Counted from the stretch's first letter, positions 9,069 to 19,239 are shown. The stretch is DNA of 64,000 nucleotides from Robiginitalea myxolifaciens (GCF_900115205.1 NZ_FOYQ01000001.1:1391240-1455239), one strand, 5' to 3'. The notes: generated by a model not told the origin, from the letters alone. Numbers and translations are program-made.

Positions 9069-10922
9069 GTGGCCGCTCCCCGACTTCGTTCTATAACCGA
9101 CTCCGACTCCCCTTCCCTTAAAGAGTCTTTCAGGGCCTGGAAATCCCTGCCGCGTTTTTTCCGTGAAATATTCCGCGCAAGCCCGGCTTTGTTTTCTGCC
9201 AACCTGCTTTGCCGGCTGCTCAAGGGCCTGACGCCGGTAGTACTGCTATGGGTGGGCAAACTCATTATCGATGAGATTGTGCGCCTGATGCAGACCTCGG
9301 GGCTGGACCTGGAGAATTGGGAAGCCATGCAGGGACTGTGGACCTATGTGGGGCTTGAATTGCTCATTGCCCTGGTAGCCGATCTGCTCAATCGGGCGGT
9401 TACCCTCACCGATGGTTTATTGGGCGACCGCTATTCCAACGATTCCTCGGAACGCATTATCCTGAAGACCCGGGAGCTTACCATGGCGCAGCTGGAAGAC
9501 CCGGTATTTTACGACAAACTGGAGCGAGCCCGGATGGAAACCAATCGCAGGGTATCCCTGATGAGCAATGTACTGAGCCAGGTGGAAAGCTTGCTCTCCA
9601 TAGGAAGCTTAATTGCCGGTCTGATCTATTTTGAACCCTGGTTGATCGTGTTGTTGGCTATCAGCATCCTGCCTGCCTTTATCAACGAACTCAAATTCTC
9701 TTCGGATCGTTATTCCCTGGCACGCAGCTGGACCAGCGAACGCCGGGAATTGGATTACCTGAGGTATATCGGAGCCAACAATCGCACCGCCCAGGAGGTA
9801 AAGCTGTTTGGGCTTACGGATTTTATTGCGGGCCGCTTCCGCAAACTCGCCTGGGAGTATTACAAATTAACGCGGCGGCTGGCTATTCGCCAGAGCCTGT
9901 TCGGCGCCCTGTTCAATATCCTGGGCATACTGGCCTATTACGGGGCCTATGTCCTGATTATCCTCAGGACTATTGGCGGGGTGTTGACCCTGGGGGAACT
10001 GACCTTCCTTTCGGGTTCTTTCAACCGGTTGCAATCCCAGATGCAGATGCTATTTTCCCGCTTCACCCGTATTTCGGAAAGCGCGCTGTACCTGCAGGAC
10101 TATTTTGATTTCCTGGATCTGGAACCGGAGGCCCAGGGGACCGGCGATGTTGCCTTACCCGATAAAATCCGCGAAGGGTTTGAATTCAGGGATGTCTATT
10201 TTACCTACCCGGAAGGGAAGGCCCCTGTTTTGGATGGATTGAGCTTTAAACTAAAAGCCGGGGAGAAAATGGCCTTTGTAGGCCAGAACGGGGCAGGAAA
10301 AACCACCCTGATCAAACTCATCCTGCGGTTTTATGAGCCCACTTCCGGAAGTATCCTGCTAGACGGGATTGACATCCGGCGGTTCGACAAAGAGGCTTAT
10401 CGGGCCCGTTTCGGCGTAATCTTCCAGGACTATTTCCGCTATGAGTTTACGTTACGGGAAAATATTGCCGTAGGGAATATCGGAGCCCTTAGCGAGGAGG
10501 AACGCATTCGCGAGGCCGCCCGAAAGAGTCTTGCCGATAGTGTAATTGCGGAAATGACGGACGGTTTGGACCAGCAGTTAGGCAGGCGTTTTGCACGGGG
10601 ACAGGACCTCAGTGGTGGACAATGGCAAAAGGTGGCCCTGGCCAGGGCTTACATGAAGAATGCCGATGTGATGATCCTGGACGAACCCACAGCCTCCCTG
10701 GATGCCCGGGCCGAATACGAAGTTTTTGAGCGTTTTATGGCCCTGACGCAGGAACGTACCAGCATCATTATCTCGCATCGATTCAGTACCGTACGTATGG
10801 CCGATAGGATTATGGTTCTGGAAAGCGGGAAGCTGGTTTCCCTGGGCACGCATGAGGAACTCATGGAACAAGGGGGATTGTATGCCGACCTCTTTACACT
10901 ACAGGCGGCGGGGTATCAGTAG
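9069..10922 (+). CDS. ABC transporter, fused permease and ATPase
   Basis: Type IV ABC exporter half-transporter. Residues about 1-340 hold the membrane domain with hydrophobic helices. The ATPase domain (about 365-617) has Walker A GQNGAGKTTLIKL, signature LSGGQWQKVAL, Walker B VMILDEPTASLD and switch His in IIISHRFSTV. The start is GTG at 9069, the only reasonable in-frame start before the conserved part. It stands alone, convergent with the crotonase gene 8 bases away. Substrate unknown; exporters of this class move lipids, peptides or drugs. Confidence 0.92.
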   Translation: MAAPRLRSITDSDSPSLKESFRAWKSLPRFFREIFRASPALFSANLLCRLLKGLTPVVLLWVGKLIIDEIVRLMQTSGLDLENWEAMQGLWTYVGLELLIALVADLLNRAVTLTDGLLGDRYSNDSSERIILKTRELTMAQLEDPVFYDKLERARMETNRRVSLMSNVLSQVESLLSIGSLIAGLIYFEPWLIVLLAISILPAFINELKFSSDRYSLARSWTSERRELDYLRYIGANNRTAQEVKLFGLTDFIAGRFRKLAWEYYKLTRRLAIRQSLFGALFNILGILAYYGAYVLIILRTIGGVLTLGELTFLSGSFNRLQSQMQMLFSRFTRISESALYLQDYFDFLDLEPEAQGTGDVALPDKIREGFEFRDVYFTYPEGKAPVLDGLSFKLKAGEKMAFVGQNGAGKTTLIKLILRFYEPTSGSILLDGIDIRRFDKEAYRARFGVIFQDYFRYEFTLRENIAVGNIGALSEEERIREAARKSLADSVIAEMTDGLDQQLGRRFARGQDLSGGQWQKVALARAYMKNADVMILDEPTASLDARAEYEVFERFMALTQERTSIIISHRFSTVRMADRIMVLESGKLVSLGTHEELMEQGGLYADLFTLQAAGYQ

Positions 10923-10930
10923 CATGAAAA

Positions 10931-11704
10931 TCAAGACTTATTCTTAAAGGCGCGGAGTCGCTCCTGGGTGGTCTCAGACAAGGCCAATTTCCCGGTAGCA
11001 ATGGCCCGTTCCATCAGCAGGCTTTCCCAGTGCTCCGTTCCTTCCCAAAGGGCTCGCTTCAGGGCTACCAGGGCTGCAGGGGCTTGCCGGGATAACTGGA
11101 CGGCAAAATTTTCAGCTTCCTCATCAAGGGCTGCCCGACTCTCAAATACCCGGGCGTATAAACCTTTTTCTTTGGCCCAGTAGGCGCTTTTCCAGGATGT
11201 TGGGTCCAGGGAAAGTTCGGCGAGACCGGAAGCTCCTGTTTTACGGGAAACGGCTGGAGCAATTACCAGGGGAGCGATGCCGATGGCAATTTCGGACAAA
11301 CGAATCGCGGAAGCTTCTGAGGCAAATACGTAATCACAGGCCGCTATGAGGCCTACGCCTCCACCCACAGCTTTACCGTGTACCCGGCCAACAATCGGTT
11401 TTTCACAACGGCGCATGGCATTGATAAGCCGGGCGAATCCACTGAAGAATTCGCGACTTTCCTCGGGCGAACTGACCTGGAGTAACTCATCAAAAGAAGC
11501 CCCGGCACAGAATGCCCGGTCCCCTTCGGATTGCAACAAGATAGCAGCTACCTGATCATCTGCTGATAATTCATTCACAGCCTTGATGAGTCGGTTCAGC
11601 AATTCGGAATTCAGGGAATTGCTTGCAGGATGCCCGAATTCGACCAGCGCCAGTGCCCCGGTTTTGCGAACATATAAACTGCCTTGCTGTCTTGTGGTAC
11701 CCAT
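10931..11704 (-). CDS. Enoyl-CoA hydratase/isomerase (crotonase) family protein
   Basis: Crotonase-fold protein of 257 residues. The oxyanion-hole segments AFCAGASFDEL and GRVHGKAVGGGVGLIAACDYVFAS are present. The two Glu residues of classical enoyl-CoA hydratase are not both evident: the second region reads IRLSEIAIGIAPLVIAPAV, so the reaction may be hydration, isomerisation or another CoA-thioester step. It lies 10 bases after the MATE gene on the same strand and is probably co-transcribed, with no obvious functional link. Confidence 0.85.
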   Translation of the reverse strand: MGTTRQQGSLYVRKTGALALVEFGHPASNSLNSELLNRLIKAVNELSADDQVAAILLQSEGDRAFCAGASFDELLQVSSPEESREFFSGFARLINAMRRCEKPIVGRVHGKAVGGGVGLIAACDYVFASEASAIRLSEIAIGIAPLVIAPAVSRKTGASGLAELSLDPTSWKSAYWAKEKGLYARVFESRAALDEEAENFAVQLSRQAPAALVALKRALWEGTEHWESLLMERAIATGKLALSETTQERLRAFKNKS

Positions 11705-11714
11705 AAGCTCAAAG

Positions 11715-13049
11715 TTAGGTCTTTTGTAAAAGTGGGCGAAATTTCCTTCGGAACTTCACCACCAGGGCCAGGCCGCGAACCAACATCCATAGGGTTAGGG
11801 CAAACCAGATACCATATAGTCCCCATTCCAACCATTTCCCCAGATACAGGGCGGGAATAAAAGCAAGGAAAGTGGCAGAAAGGAGTACGTTTCTAAGAAA
11901 TCGCATTTCCCCCAGGCCTTTAAAAATCCCGTCGTAGACGAAAGCCAGGGTATTGATGGGCATGGTCAGGATTACCACAAAGAAAATGGAATAGAAGGCC
12001 TGGAGGACCCTGGGGTCTGAAGAGAAAATCCTGCCCATGGGGTAGTAGGCAATAGCGCCGGTCAACATCAGACCTGCGGCTACAAGCCACCCGTAGACCA
12101 ATACCTTGCGGGCCAGGGTCCACAGTCGGTTGTAGTCTCCTGCGCCCAAAAACCTTCCTCCCAGAATTTTACCAGCGGCCGAATAACCGTCGATAAAAAA
12201 GGCCGAGAACAACCAGAGGTTGATGGCAATGGTATGTGCCCCGATGATTTCGTCCCCGAGGGCAGTGGCTTCGCGTACCGCGAGTAATAGGGCAATATTC
12301 AGCGATAAGGTGCGCACAAACAGGTTCAGGGCCATCCCGATTAATCGTTTTAACTCCGGGTGGAGTGGACCTTTTGGAAGGATACTGATGGAACTGTTCC
12401 GCCAAAGTAAGACCAGGGCCATCAGGGCCATTACTCCCTGGGCGATCAGGCTGGCCCATGCTGCCCCTTCGAGGTACATCGCCGGGATAAACCCCTCCCA
12501 ACCATAGACCAGTAAGAGATCGAGCAGGATGTTGAGGATGGTGCCGGTTAGGGCAATGATCATGGGGTAATAGGTGTTTTGCAACCCCTGGAAGATCCCC
12601 ATTATGGCAAAGGTGAACAGGGTAAGGGGGAAGCCCCAAACGCGGATATTGTAGTAATTCACGCTAAGGTCCAGAATGGTTCCTGAAGCGTTGAGGAGTT
12701 TAAAAATTTCTGTGCTTAAAGGGAGGGTCCCCAGCAGGATCAAAATGCTAATTCCAATATTCAGGGCAATGGCCTGGGCCGGGAGTGTTTTGATAGCATC
12801 CAGTTTATTGGCGCCTAAGTATTGTGAAATCAGTGCGGAGATGGCAGAACGGGTTTGTCCCAGGATCCAGATGAGCATCGACAGAAACGAACCGACAATT
12901 CCGGCGGCTGCAAGCGACTCCAGGCCCTGTTCAGGGATATTCCCCACGATGGCTGTGTCGGTAATACTCAGGACTGGTTCCGCAATCCCGGCGAAAACGG
13001 CAGGGATGGCCAGGCGATTGATGTTTCGACGACTCAATACGGGATCCAT
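11715..13049 (-). CDS. MATE family efflux transporter
   Basis: Integral membrane antiporter of the multidrug and toxin extrusion family, closest in look to the DinF branch. The 444 residues form about 12 hydrophobic helices. The N-terminal segment INRLAIPAVFAGIAEPVLSI with the following DTAIVGN is the family opening, and ILGQTRSAISALISQYLGA matches the conserved loop after helix 2. TATCTTCG (13062-13055) leaves only 5 bases before the ATG. Substrate unknown. Confidence 0.9.
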   Translation of the reverse strand: MDPVLSRRNINRLAIPAVFAGIAEPVLSITDTAIVGNIPEQGLESLAAAGIVGSFLSMLIWILGQTRSAISALISQYLGANKLDAIKTLPAQAIALNIGISILILLGTLPLSTEIFKLLNASGTILDLSVNYYNIRVWGFPLTLFTFAIMGIFQGLQNTYYPMIIALTGTILNILLDLLLVYGWEGFIPAMYLEGAAWASLIAQGVMALMALVLLWRNSSISILPKGPLHPELKRLIGMALNLFVRTLSLNIALLLAVREATALGDEIIGAHTIAINLWLFSAFFIDGYSAAGKILGGRFLGAGDYNRLWTLARKVLVYGWLVAAGLMLTGAIAYYPMGRIFSSDPRVLQAFYSIFFVVILTMPINTLAFVYDGIFKGLGEMRFLRNVLLSATFLAFIPALYLGKWLEWGLYGIWFALTLWMLVRGLALVVKFRRKFRPLLQKT

Positions 13050-13096
13050 GGGTGCGAAGATAAGGCGTAGCCGGGCCTCGTTCGCGCTAATTGGCG

Positions 13097-13104
13097 TACT
13101 TTTG
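13097..13104 (+). promoter_or_regulatory. Putative -7 element for the universal stress protein gene
   Basis: TACTTTTG matches TAnnTTTG exactly, 57 bases before the ATG at 13162. It lies in the 112-base gap shared with the divergent MATE gene. No clear -33 element. Confidence 0.45.
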
Positions 13105-13161
13105 CGGCGTAATCTGCGGCATTAACATTTTACGTACATTTAAGAAGAAAACTGGAGCAAT

Positions 13162-13956
13162 ATGAAAAATATCCTCGTACCTGTAGGTAATCCGGAAAGC
13201 GCATCGGATACCCTGAAATACGCTGTCGATTTCGCAGCGCAATTCTCGGCACAAGTTTATGTCATTGAGGCCTTAACCCTGGGGTCCCGCGCTGGGGATT
13301 TAACCAATGTCAAGGAAAAGGCTGTGGAAAGCAGCCAGGAACGCATGCGGGCATTGATTGGTGAACTGGGCGATAAGGGTAAAGGGATCAAAATAGCCAC
13401 CTATGCAGGGGATATTGTAGACGGGATAATAGAGGTTGCTGCAGAGTTAGAGATCGACCTGATGATCATTGCCTCTCGCAGCGTAGCCGTAGACGATGAC
13501 CTGTATTTAGGCAATACTTCCGGACGGGTCATTAAGCGAACCGATGTACCTACCCTCATCATTCCCCGAGGCGCGGTTTTTGCTCCCTATAAAAGTATTC
13601 TGACGGCCTTTCGTTCCGGGGTGCTGAAACGCAAGCGCATCCTCTATCCGCTGATCGCCATCAAGGAGAAATTCGAAGCGACAGTGAACCTCTTACTGGT
13701 CAAAACACCGAATTATACGGATGACGATTTAAAGATCAATACAGCCCTTATTGATCTGGCGGCTCAGGTAACCATGACCGAGCACGCTTCCACCTACCTG
13801 GGGACCTTAGAGCATTTGCAAATCCAAAACCCGGATATGCTTTGTGTATTCCGTCGCAAGCGCGGCTTTTTCAAGAATCTTTGGGAAAAGAACACTATCG
13901 CCAAATCTGAGTTTTCTGCACGTATTCCCGTGCTGGTGCTTAGTGTGAAGAAGTAG
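13162..13956 (+). CDS. Universal stress protein
   Basis: UspA-fold protein of 264 residues. The first domain (about 1-140) begins MKNILVPVGNPESASDTLKYAVDFA and ends with the nucleotide-binding-type segment LGNTSGRVIKRTDVPTLIIPRG. The second half (about 145-264) looks like a degenerate copy that ends ARIPVLVLSV but lacks a clean nucleotide loop. Cytosolic, no signal peptide. It is a single gene followed by a strong bidirectional terminator. Roles in this family are in stress survival; nothing specific can be read here. Confidence 0.88.
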   Translation: MKNILVPVGNPESASDTLKYAVDFAAQFSAQVYVIEALTLGSRAGDLTNVKEKAVESSQERMRALIGELGDKGKGIKIATYAGDIVDGIIEVAAELEIDLMIIASRSVAVDDDLYLGNTSGRVIKRTDVPTLIIPRGAVFAPYKSILTAFRSGVLKRKRILYPLIAIKEKFEATVNLLLVKTPNYTDDDLKINTALIDLAAQVTMTEHASTYLGTLEHLQIQNPDMLCVFRRKRGFFKNLWEKNTIAKSEFSARIPVLVLSVKK

Positions 13957-14003
13957 TACTTAAGTTACCGGTGATTGGTGTTGAGGAATGGTCATTATTG
14001 ATG

Positions 14004-14028
14004 ACCGGAGTCGCTTCGCAGCTCCGGT
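14004..14028. other. Hairpin after the universal stress protein gene
   Basis: ACCGGAG (14004-14010) pairs with CTCCGGT (14022-14028) around an 11-base loop, and the stem can be extended by GAT/ATC after one mismatch. No T-run follows. It lies in the 212-base gap between the stress gene and tRNA-Ala. Function unknown. Confidence 0.45.
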
Positions 14029-14047
14029 GATCTCCAGTCCTGCAAAT

Positions 14048-14159
14048 GCAATTTTCATTGGTCCAATTTCGCCTGAAGGCTCAAGCGCTTCAAAAACAAA
14101 AAAACCGCTCAAGTACTACTTGGCGGTTTTTATTTTTCGAATCGCGCAATGAAAATTGC
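14048..14159. repeat. 13-bp perfect inverted repeat flanking a terminator
   Basis: GCAATTTTCATTG at 14048-14060 is the exact reverse complement of CAATGAAAATTGC at 14147-14159. The arms enclose the terminator hairpin at 14098-14137, so the whole region can fold into a nested long stem. It ends 10 bases before the tRNA-Ala 3' end. Confidence 0.6.
14098..14137. terminator. Bidirectional intrinsic terminator
   Basis: Stem ACCGC/GCGGT with an inner CAAGT/ACTTG stem, A-run on the left and T-run on the right, so it works on both strands. It separates the plus-strand universal stress gene from the minus-strand tRNA-Ala gene. Confidence 0.8.
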
Positions 14160-14167
14160 GAGTGATC

Positions 14168-14242
<75 letters not shown>

Positions 14243-14353
14243 TGAAACTAGACCGCAAAGGAAATGTTTTTTGGGCCAACTTCCAAAAGCTCCCGAGTTT
14301 TTTTACCGTCTCCTCAGGCCTTGTTATCTTTAGGTTGAACAAAGAATTATGTG

Positions 14354-15064
14354 ATGGATTTGAAAGATAAAGTAGCCTATATCACCGGGGGTTCCAAGGG
14401 AATAGGGCTGGGGATTGCACGGGTGCTCACAGCTCAGGGAATGCGCGTGGCGATCAGCGGCCGCAATGAAGGGGTACTTCAGGATGCTGCCAGTAGCCTG
14501 AACCCGGAATTGGTGATGACCGTTGTCTCCGATGTGACCAGCCTGGAGGATGAAGAGCGCGCTATTCAAGCCATATTGGCGCATTGGGGTCGGATAGACC
14601 TGGTTGTTGCCAATGCGGGATTGGGCCACTTTGCGTCAGTAGATGAGCTTACTACCGAGCAGTGGAATTCCATGATCAACACCAATTTAACCGGGGCCTT
14701 TTATACGCTGAAGGCTTCTTTACCAGCCTTGAAGGATAGTAAAGGATATTACATTACAGTCGCCAGCCTGGCCGGTACAAACTTCTTTGCCAACGGGGCC
14801 GGGTACAACGCCACCAAATTTGGGGTGGTAGGCTTTACCCAGGCAGTGATGCTGGATTTAAGGCCTTTCGACATAAAAGTTTCTACCATAATGCCCGGCT
14901 CGGTAGCCACACACTTCAACGACAACGAACCCTCAGAAAAGGATTCCTGGAAGATCCAGCCCGATGACATTGGGCAATTGGTCCTGGACTTACTTAAGAT
15001 GCATCCCAGAACACTTCCCAGCAAGATCGAAGTTCGCCCCTCAAGGCCTGATAAGCGCAGCTGA
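14354..15064 (+). CDS. Short-chain dehydrogenase/reductase
   Basis: NAD(P)-dependent oxidoreductase of the classical SDR family, about 236 residues. The cofactor site is TGGSKGIGLGIA, the NAG segment is VVANAGLGHF, and the catalytic Ser-Tyr-Lys lies in TVASLAG and GYNATKFG. The C-terminal MPGSVATHF is the conserved region after the active site. ATG at 14354 follows a GTG one codon earlier; either could initiate. TATCTTTA at 14325-14332 is a candidate -7 element. Substrate not known. Confidence 0.9.
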   Translation: MDLKDKVAYITGGSKGIGLGIARVLTAQGMRVAISGRNEGVLQDAASSLNPELVMTVVSDVTSLEDEERAIQAILAHWGRIDLVVANAGLGHFASVDELTTEQWNSMINTNLTGAFYTLKASLPALKDSKGYYITVASLAGTNFFANGAGYNATKFGVVGFTQAVMLDLRPFDIKVSTIMPGSVATHFNDNEPSEKDSWKIQPDDIGQLVLDLLKMHPRTLPSKIEVRPSRPDKRS

Positions 15065-15073
15065 CGACAGTAT

Positions 15074-17806
15074 TTATGGTTGGGCAACCAACGCGCCCTC
15101 AGGATCGAATAATGCCCTTAATAATGCTTGCAAAACCGCTTCGAAGGCGATGACATCGCTTTGGGAGATGCGTTGGGGGTCACGGCCTTTTTCCATTGCC
15201 AGGCGAACCCATTGCCGCCCCATGCTGAGGTTCTTGAATGAAATGTTAGCGGCTTGCAGCGAATCACATTCGGAATGTCTGGCGTATAACCAGGAATAAC
15301 AGAGTAATTGAAATGCCTTGGCGCGCTTATCTCCATTGATGAGCTCCTCCCAGGAAGGAACGCGAAGCTGACTACTCGTTACGGCTCCCGACTTGTAATC
15401 AATGATGTGGATCTGGCCATCGACCTCTTCGATGCGATCTACCGTTCCTTTGAGGAATACGGGAAAATCGAGATTGGGGATTGGGAAGGGGAGTTTTATT
15501 TTCTCTTCCACCGCGAGCAAACGAACCCTGTGGTTTTTGATATAGGTCATCTCGGCCTGAAGGAAAAGCCTGGCGTATTGCTTGAGAACTTCAAGGGCGA
15601 TTAGATTTCTACCCTCGATTCGGCTGTGACTTAAGTAGTGTTTTTGATAGGCCGTCTCAATAGCGCCAGCTGCTTTGGTTTGCATATCGGAAATGTGCTG
15701 CGACTGCAGCAGGTCGCCGACATAAGGCCGGTACAACTGCTCTAAGGCTTCGTGCAACACCGTTCCGAAGGTATTATGGGCAATGGTACTCTCCAGGGTA
15801 TCTGATTCCTGAATTTCCAGGACATTTCGGGTATAGAACACCATGGGCTCTGCAATCAGACGGGAGAGTGCTGTGGGCGAAAAACCCCGTTCCCCCAGTT
15901 CTTTTAAGCGTTCCAACAGGGCTGGTGAATTGGGGATACTGAATTTGCCCTCTTGGATTCGCGGAGCCTGCGGGGCTATGGCGTGTTCCCGGACATAAGG
16001 GGAAAGTAGGGGATCGGTCCGAAGTTGCTGAATAAACCGGCTCGGTTCGCTGCCTTCCAGGACTTCGGGCTCCGTATTATAGCAGATATAGATCTTTTTT
16101 GCCCGTTGCAACAGCCTATAAAAGTGATAGGTATAAACCGCATCTTTCTCTTTGAAGGTGGGCATCTCATATTGCTTCTTGAGGGCATAGGGAATAAAGG
16201 AAGCATGCGATTTACCTGCTGGAAGTATACCCTCGTTTACTGAAGTCAGGATCACCGTATCAAAATCCAGGTTACGGCTCTCCAACATTCCCATAAGTTG
16301 CAGGCCCTTCAGAGGCTCCCCTTCGAAATCTACCTGTTGCTCGGCCAGCAATTCTTTGTACAGGTTGTGAAGGCCTTTGAGATCGGTAACAAAGCCATAG
16401 GTACGCAGCAGCGAATCCAGACGCGTGAACAGCTTGAAAAAGCGGTGTAAATAAGCGAGCCCCAGGGATTCTCCTTTTTCTGAAAAGCTTTCTTTGAGTG
16501 CCTCGATCAGTTCCAGAAAATGCTGAATAATATTTGCGGCTTTGGGTTTTGGATTTTCAGGAAGGAGCATATTGGCTACTGCCGAAGGAAGCCCTGCTTC
16601 GATAAGCTGATCGGGCGAAGTATAGGAGAAATTTGCATTGAGGAGTTGGTTTCTCAGTTGTTCCGGGCGCACTCCTTCCCCTTTTAACCAAAGAATTATA
16701 TCGGGTTCTGCGAGGAGGTTTAAGAGTTTGGAGGTGCGATAGCCTGAAGGTCGATATTCCAATAGCAACTCAAAAATGGTCTGGAAAACCTGCGCAAAGG
16801 AACTGCCGGAAATGGGATATCCCATGGTGATATTCACCGCCCCGGCACTAGCCGGGATACTGTGCAACATGGGCTGAAGCAGGCCTTCGTCTGCTAATAC
16901 CACAGCAAGACGATCAACAGGGGTGCCCGATTGCAATAAATCCTGAATCAGGGCCCCACAGTATTTGGCCTGAGAAACTGCCTTAGGCAGGCCAACCAGA
17001 TGTATTTCCCTGGGGGACTCCCAATAGTTGCCTGTACCTTGTAACGCTCCCTGGAGTTCAGGCCATTGCTTGAGGTGCTGTCGCATAAACAAACCGGCAT
17101 CATGAATAGGATCTTCGATAAAAGAACGATCGGCATCCCAGAAAATCTTAGCCCTCCCAGCGGATAGAAACTCCCGCACTATAAATTGTTCAGCAGCATT
17201 CATGGCATTAAACCCAAGGAATACAAATTGCTGCTGTTGATATTCCTCGAGATAGGCAGGAACCTTTTTGGTAGCTTCCCGGAAGAGTATGCCGGAATAG
17301 GCGAGCCCCTCGCTCAACAGACTTGCGCGAAAATGCTCGTAGATAGGCCAGAAATGCTTCCAGAACTCAAGCTGTCGCTGTATAAGCGGGGTCAGGGAAT
17401 CCGCTTCGCCCCAGTGGCGTATCTCATTGAGTGCTGCCAGTGTTTCGAAGAGGGATTCTGCCGGGACCAGGTAACGGTCGATCTCATTGAAATCCTGGAG
17501 CAATGTATTCCCCCAGCCGATAAAGTCATTAAAGCCTTCTTTTTCTTCGGGACCAGCGTCCAGATAACTTTGATAGAGTCGGAAAAGCAGATCTGTCGAA
17601 GACAGCAGGGACAGGCCGGCAATGTCCGCCACAAATTCCTCGATACTTAGTACCCGAGGTGCAATCAAGGTCCGGGAAGCTCGGGCAGCCATCTTTTGCC
17701 GAAGGAAAAACCCGGAACGTTTACTGGGGACTATAAAAACTACGGTATCGGAGGAGGATTCCCATTCGGGAATTTCGTCCAGTACCGAGTCCAGGAAGGA
17801 TTGCAT
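15074..17806 (-). CDS. addB: AddB-like PD-(D/E)XK nuclease subunit
   Basis: Second subunit of an AddAB-type double-strand-break helicase/nuclease. It has 910 residues. The N-terminal VPSKRSGFFLRQKMAAR is the degenerate ATPase start typical of AddB. The C-terminal nuclease shows GTVDRIEEVDG and HIIDYKSGAV, with the catalytic Asp and DYK. FGTVLHEALEQLYRP is the conserved helix before the nuclease. The four cysteines of an iron-sulfur staple are not apparent. Its partner addA (20555-23668) lies upstream on the same strand but two unrelated genes intervene. Only 4 bases separate a TATTTTTA element from the ATG. Confidence 0.88.
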   Translation of the reverse strand: MQSFLDSVLDEIPEWESSSDTVVFIVPSKRSGFFLRQKMAARASRTLIAPRVLSIEEFVADIAGLSLLSSTDLLFRLYQSYLDAGPEEKEGFNDFIGWGNTLLQDFNEIDRYLVPAESLFETLAALNEIRHWGEADSLTPLIQRQLEFWKHFWPIYEHFRASLLSEGLAYSGILFREATKKVPAYLEEYQQQQFVFLGFNAMNAAEQFIVREFLSAGRAKIFWDADRSFIEDPIHDAGLFMRQHLKQWPELQGALQGTGNYWESPREIHLVGLPKAVSQAKYCGALIQDLLQSGTPVDRLAVVLADEGLLQPMLHSIPASAGAVNITMGYPISGSSFAQVFQTIFELLLEYRPSGYRTSKLLNLLAEPDIILWLKGEGVRPEQLRNQLLNANFSYTSPDQLIEAGLPSAVANMLLPENPKPKAANIIQHFLELIEALKESFSEKGESLGLAYLHRFFKLFTRLDSLLRTYGFVTDLKGLHNLYKELLAEQQVDFEGEPLKGLQLMGMLESRNLDFDTVILTSVNEGILPAGKSHASFIPYALKKQYEMPTFKEKDAVYTYHFYRLLQRAKKIYICYNTEPEVLEGSEPSRFIQQLRTDPLLSPYVREHAIAPQAPRIQEGKFSIPNSPALLERLKELGERGFSPTALSRLIAEPMVFYTRNVLEIQESDTLESTIAHNTFGTVLHEALEQLYRPYVGDLLQSQHISDMQTKAAGAIETAYQKHYLSHSRIEGRNLIALEVLKQYARLFLQAEMTYIKNHRVRLLAVEEKIKLPFPIPNLDFPVFLKGTVDRIEEVDGQIHIIDYKSGAVTSSQLRVPSWEELINGDKRAKAFQLLCYSWLYARHSECDSLQAANISFKNLSMGRQWVRLAMEKGRDPQRISQSDVIAFEAVLQALLRALFDPEGALVAQP

Positions 17807-17817
17807 ACACTAAAAAT

Positions 17818-17850
17818 AAAAAAGCCCCGGCGAATTTCGCCGGGGCTTTT
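17818..17850 (-). terminator. Intrinsic terminator of ompA
   Basis: An 11-bp GC-rich perfect stem, GCCCCGGCGAA against TTCGCCGGGGC, is flanked by A-run and T-run. On the minus strand it follows the ompA stop by about 20 bases and its T-run continues into a TATTTTTA element just before addB. Confidence 0.9.
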
Positions 17851-17871
17851 ACAGATTATCGTGTGTGCTAC

Positions 17872-19239
17872 TTAGTTTTTAACCAAGTTGATCTCAACGC
17901 GGCGGTTTTGAGTTCTACCGGCACGTGTATTGTTAGAAGCGATTGGGCGATCTTCACCGTATCCAACTGCAGTCAGACGAGCAGCGTCGATACCTTCGTT
18001 GATCAGGAAGTCGCGAACACTGTTAGCGCGCTCTTCAGAGAGTTTCTGGTTCAGGCTAGCAGAACCTACGCTGTCAGTGTGACCTTCTACAGTAAAGTTA
18101 GCAGTTGGGTACTCTTCCAGGATTCGGATGATATCTACGAATACGGAAGTAGACTCAGGCTTCAGGGATGCTTTACCAGTATCGAAGAGGATGGTACGAG
18201 CGTAGTCGTTCAACTGCTTCTGTACTTCTTCAGTTACTTCAGGACATCCGTTGTTAGCAACAGTTCCAGCTACGTCAGGACATTGATCGTCTTTGTCCAG
18301 AACTCCGTCACCGTCAGTGTCAGGCCAAGGGCATCCGTTGTTTTCGGAAGGACCAGCTTCGCTTGGGCACTCATCGTCTTTGTCAGCAACACCGTCTCCG
18401 TCAGCGTCAGGGCATCCGGAAAGAGCAGGCAGACCAGCTTCGTTAGGACAGGCATCGTCTTTGTCAGCAACACCGTCTCCGTCAGAATCAGGGCATCCGT
18501 TCATTTCAGCAGAACCTGGTTGGTTCGGGCAGCTATCTTTTGCATCTTCGATACCGTCTCCGTCAGAATCAGGACATCCGTTGAAGGCTTCAAGACCAGC
18601 AACTTCTGGACAAGCATCGTCTTTGTCGTAGATTCCGTCACCGTCAGTGTCAGTTCCACCAAAGCGGATAGAAACACCGGCAGAGTGCTGGAAGTGCTTG
18701 ATACCGTAATCTTCGAAAGCGTGCTTGTACTGGCTTTGGAGGGTCAGACCTACAAAGTCGTTCAGCCAAAGGTTAACACCAATACCTCCGTTTACAGTTC
18801 CGAAACCAATTTCGTTAACCCAGGTATAACCACCACCTACATTAATGAAGGGATCAATAGTGGTTCCCTTAAGGATGTTGTACTTAATGTTACCGTCAAC
18901 GGCGTAGTGAGATAGATCGTCAGCAACTACATCTCCAAGTTTTTCGATGCGGTTCAGGGATCCAGTTACACCGAATACAAATCCGTCGCCGATGTAACGG
19001 CTAACGTTGATGTACGATACGGAAGGAAGAATATTATAGTGATCGTTTACATTGAAGTACTCGTCGAAGAGTCCTCCGGTTGGGTAAGCTGCATCAGCGT
19101 CGTTGGTTGGATAAACGTCAATGGCATTTATACCAACGGTAAACTGCCATGGATTATTCTCATCCTGCGCTTGAATGTTGTTCAAGCCTAAGACAAGAAG
19201 GCCAACAACCAATAATCTGCTAAGCTGTTTCATGTTCAA
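17872..19239 (-). CDS. OmpA family outer membrane protein with thrombospondin type 3 repeats
   Basis: Outer-membrane protein of 455 residues. Residues 1-24 are a signal peptide ending at NIQAQ. Residues about 25-193 look like an outer-membrane beta-barrel with alternating hydrophobic strands. Residues 195-333 are Asp-rich TSP3-type repeats of the DxDGDG...DxCP form, expected to bind calcium. Residues 340-455 are the OmpA peptidoglycan-binding domain, with [10 protein letters not shown] and the NRRVEI end. It has its own strong promoter and terminator, so it is probably an abundant independent transcript, as expected for a major porin-like protein. Confidence 0.93.
   Translation of the reverse strand: MNMKQLSRLLVVGLLVLGLNNIQAQDENNPWQFTVGINAIDVYPTNDADAAYPTGGLFDEYFNVNDHYNILPSVSYINVSRYIGDGFVFGVTGSLNRIEKLGDVVADDLSHYAVDGNIKYNILKGTTIDPFINVGGGYTWVNEIGFGTVNGGIGVNLWLNDFVGLTLQSQYKHAFEDYGIKHFQHSAGVSIRFGGTDTDGDGIYDKDDACPEVAGLEAFNGCPDSDGDGIEDAKDSCPNQPGSAEMNGCPDSDGDGVADKDDACPNEAGLPALSGCPDADGDGVADKDDECPSEAGPSENNGCPWPDTDGDGVLDKDDQCPDVAGTVANNGCPEVTEEVQKQLNDYARTILFDTGKASLKPESTSVFVDIIRILEEYPTANFTVEGHTDSVGSASLNQKLSEERANSVRDFLINEGIDAARLTAVGYGEDRPIASNNTRAGRTQNRRVEINLVKN
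18241..18657 (-). repeat. In-frame repeats coding TSP3 calcium-binding motifs
   Basis: Five imperfect units of about 75-105 bases lie within ompA. Each codes SDGDGVxDKDDxCP followed by a linker with Asn-Gly-Cys-Pro. Units 2-4 are the most alike at DNA level, which points to duplication within the gene. Confidence 0.8.

Noticed and set aside
17863-18915. 350-codon plus-strand open frame opposite ompA
   Set aside because: It is antisense to the OmpA gene and open only because the TSP3 repeat codons avoid stops on the other strand. Its translation is a low-complexity Val/Ser/Thr pattern with no domain.
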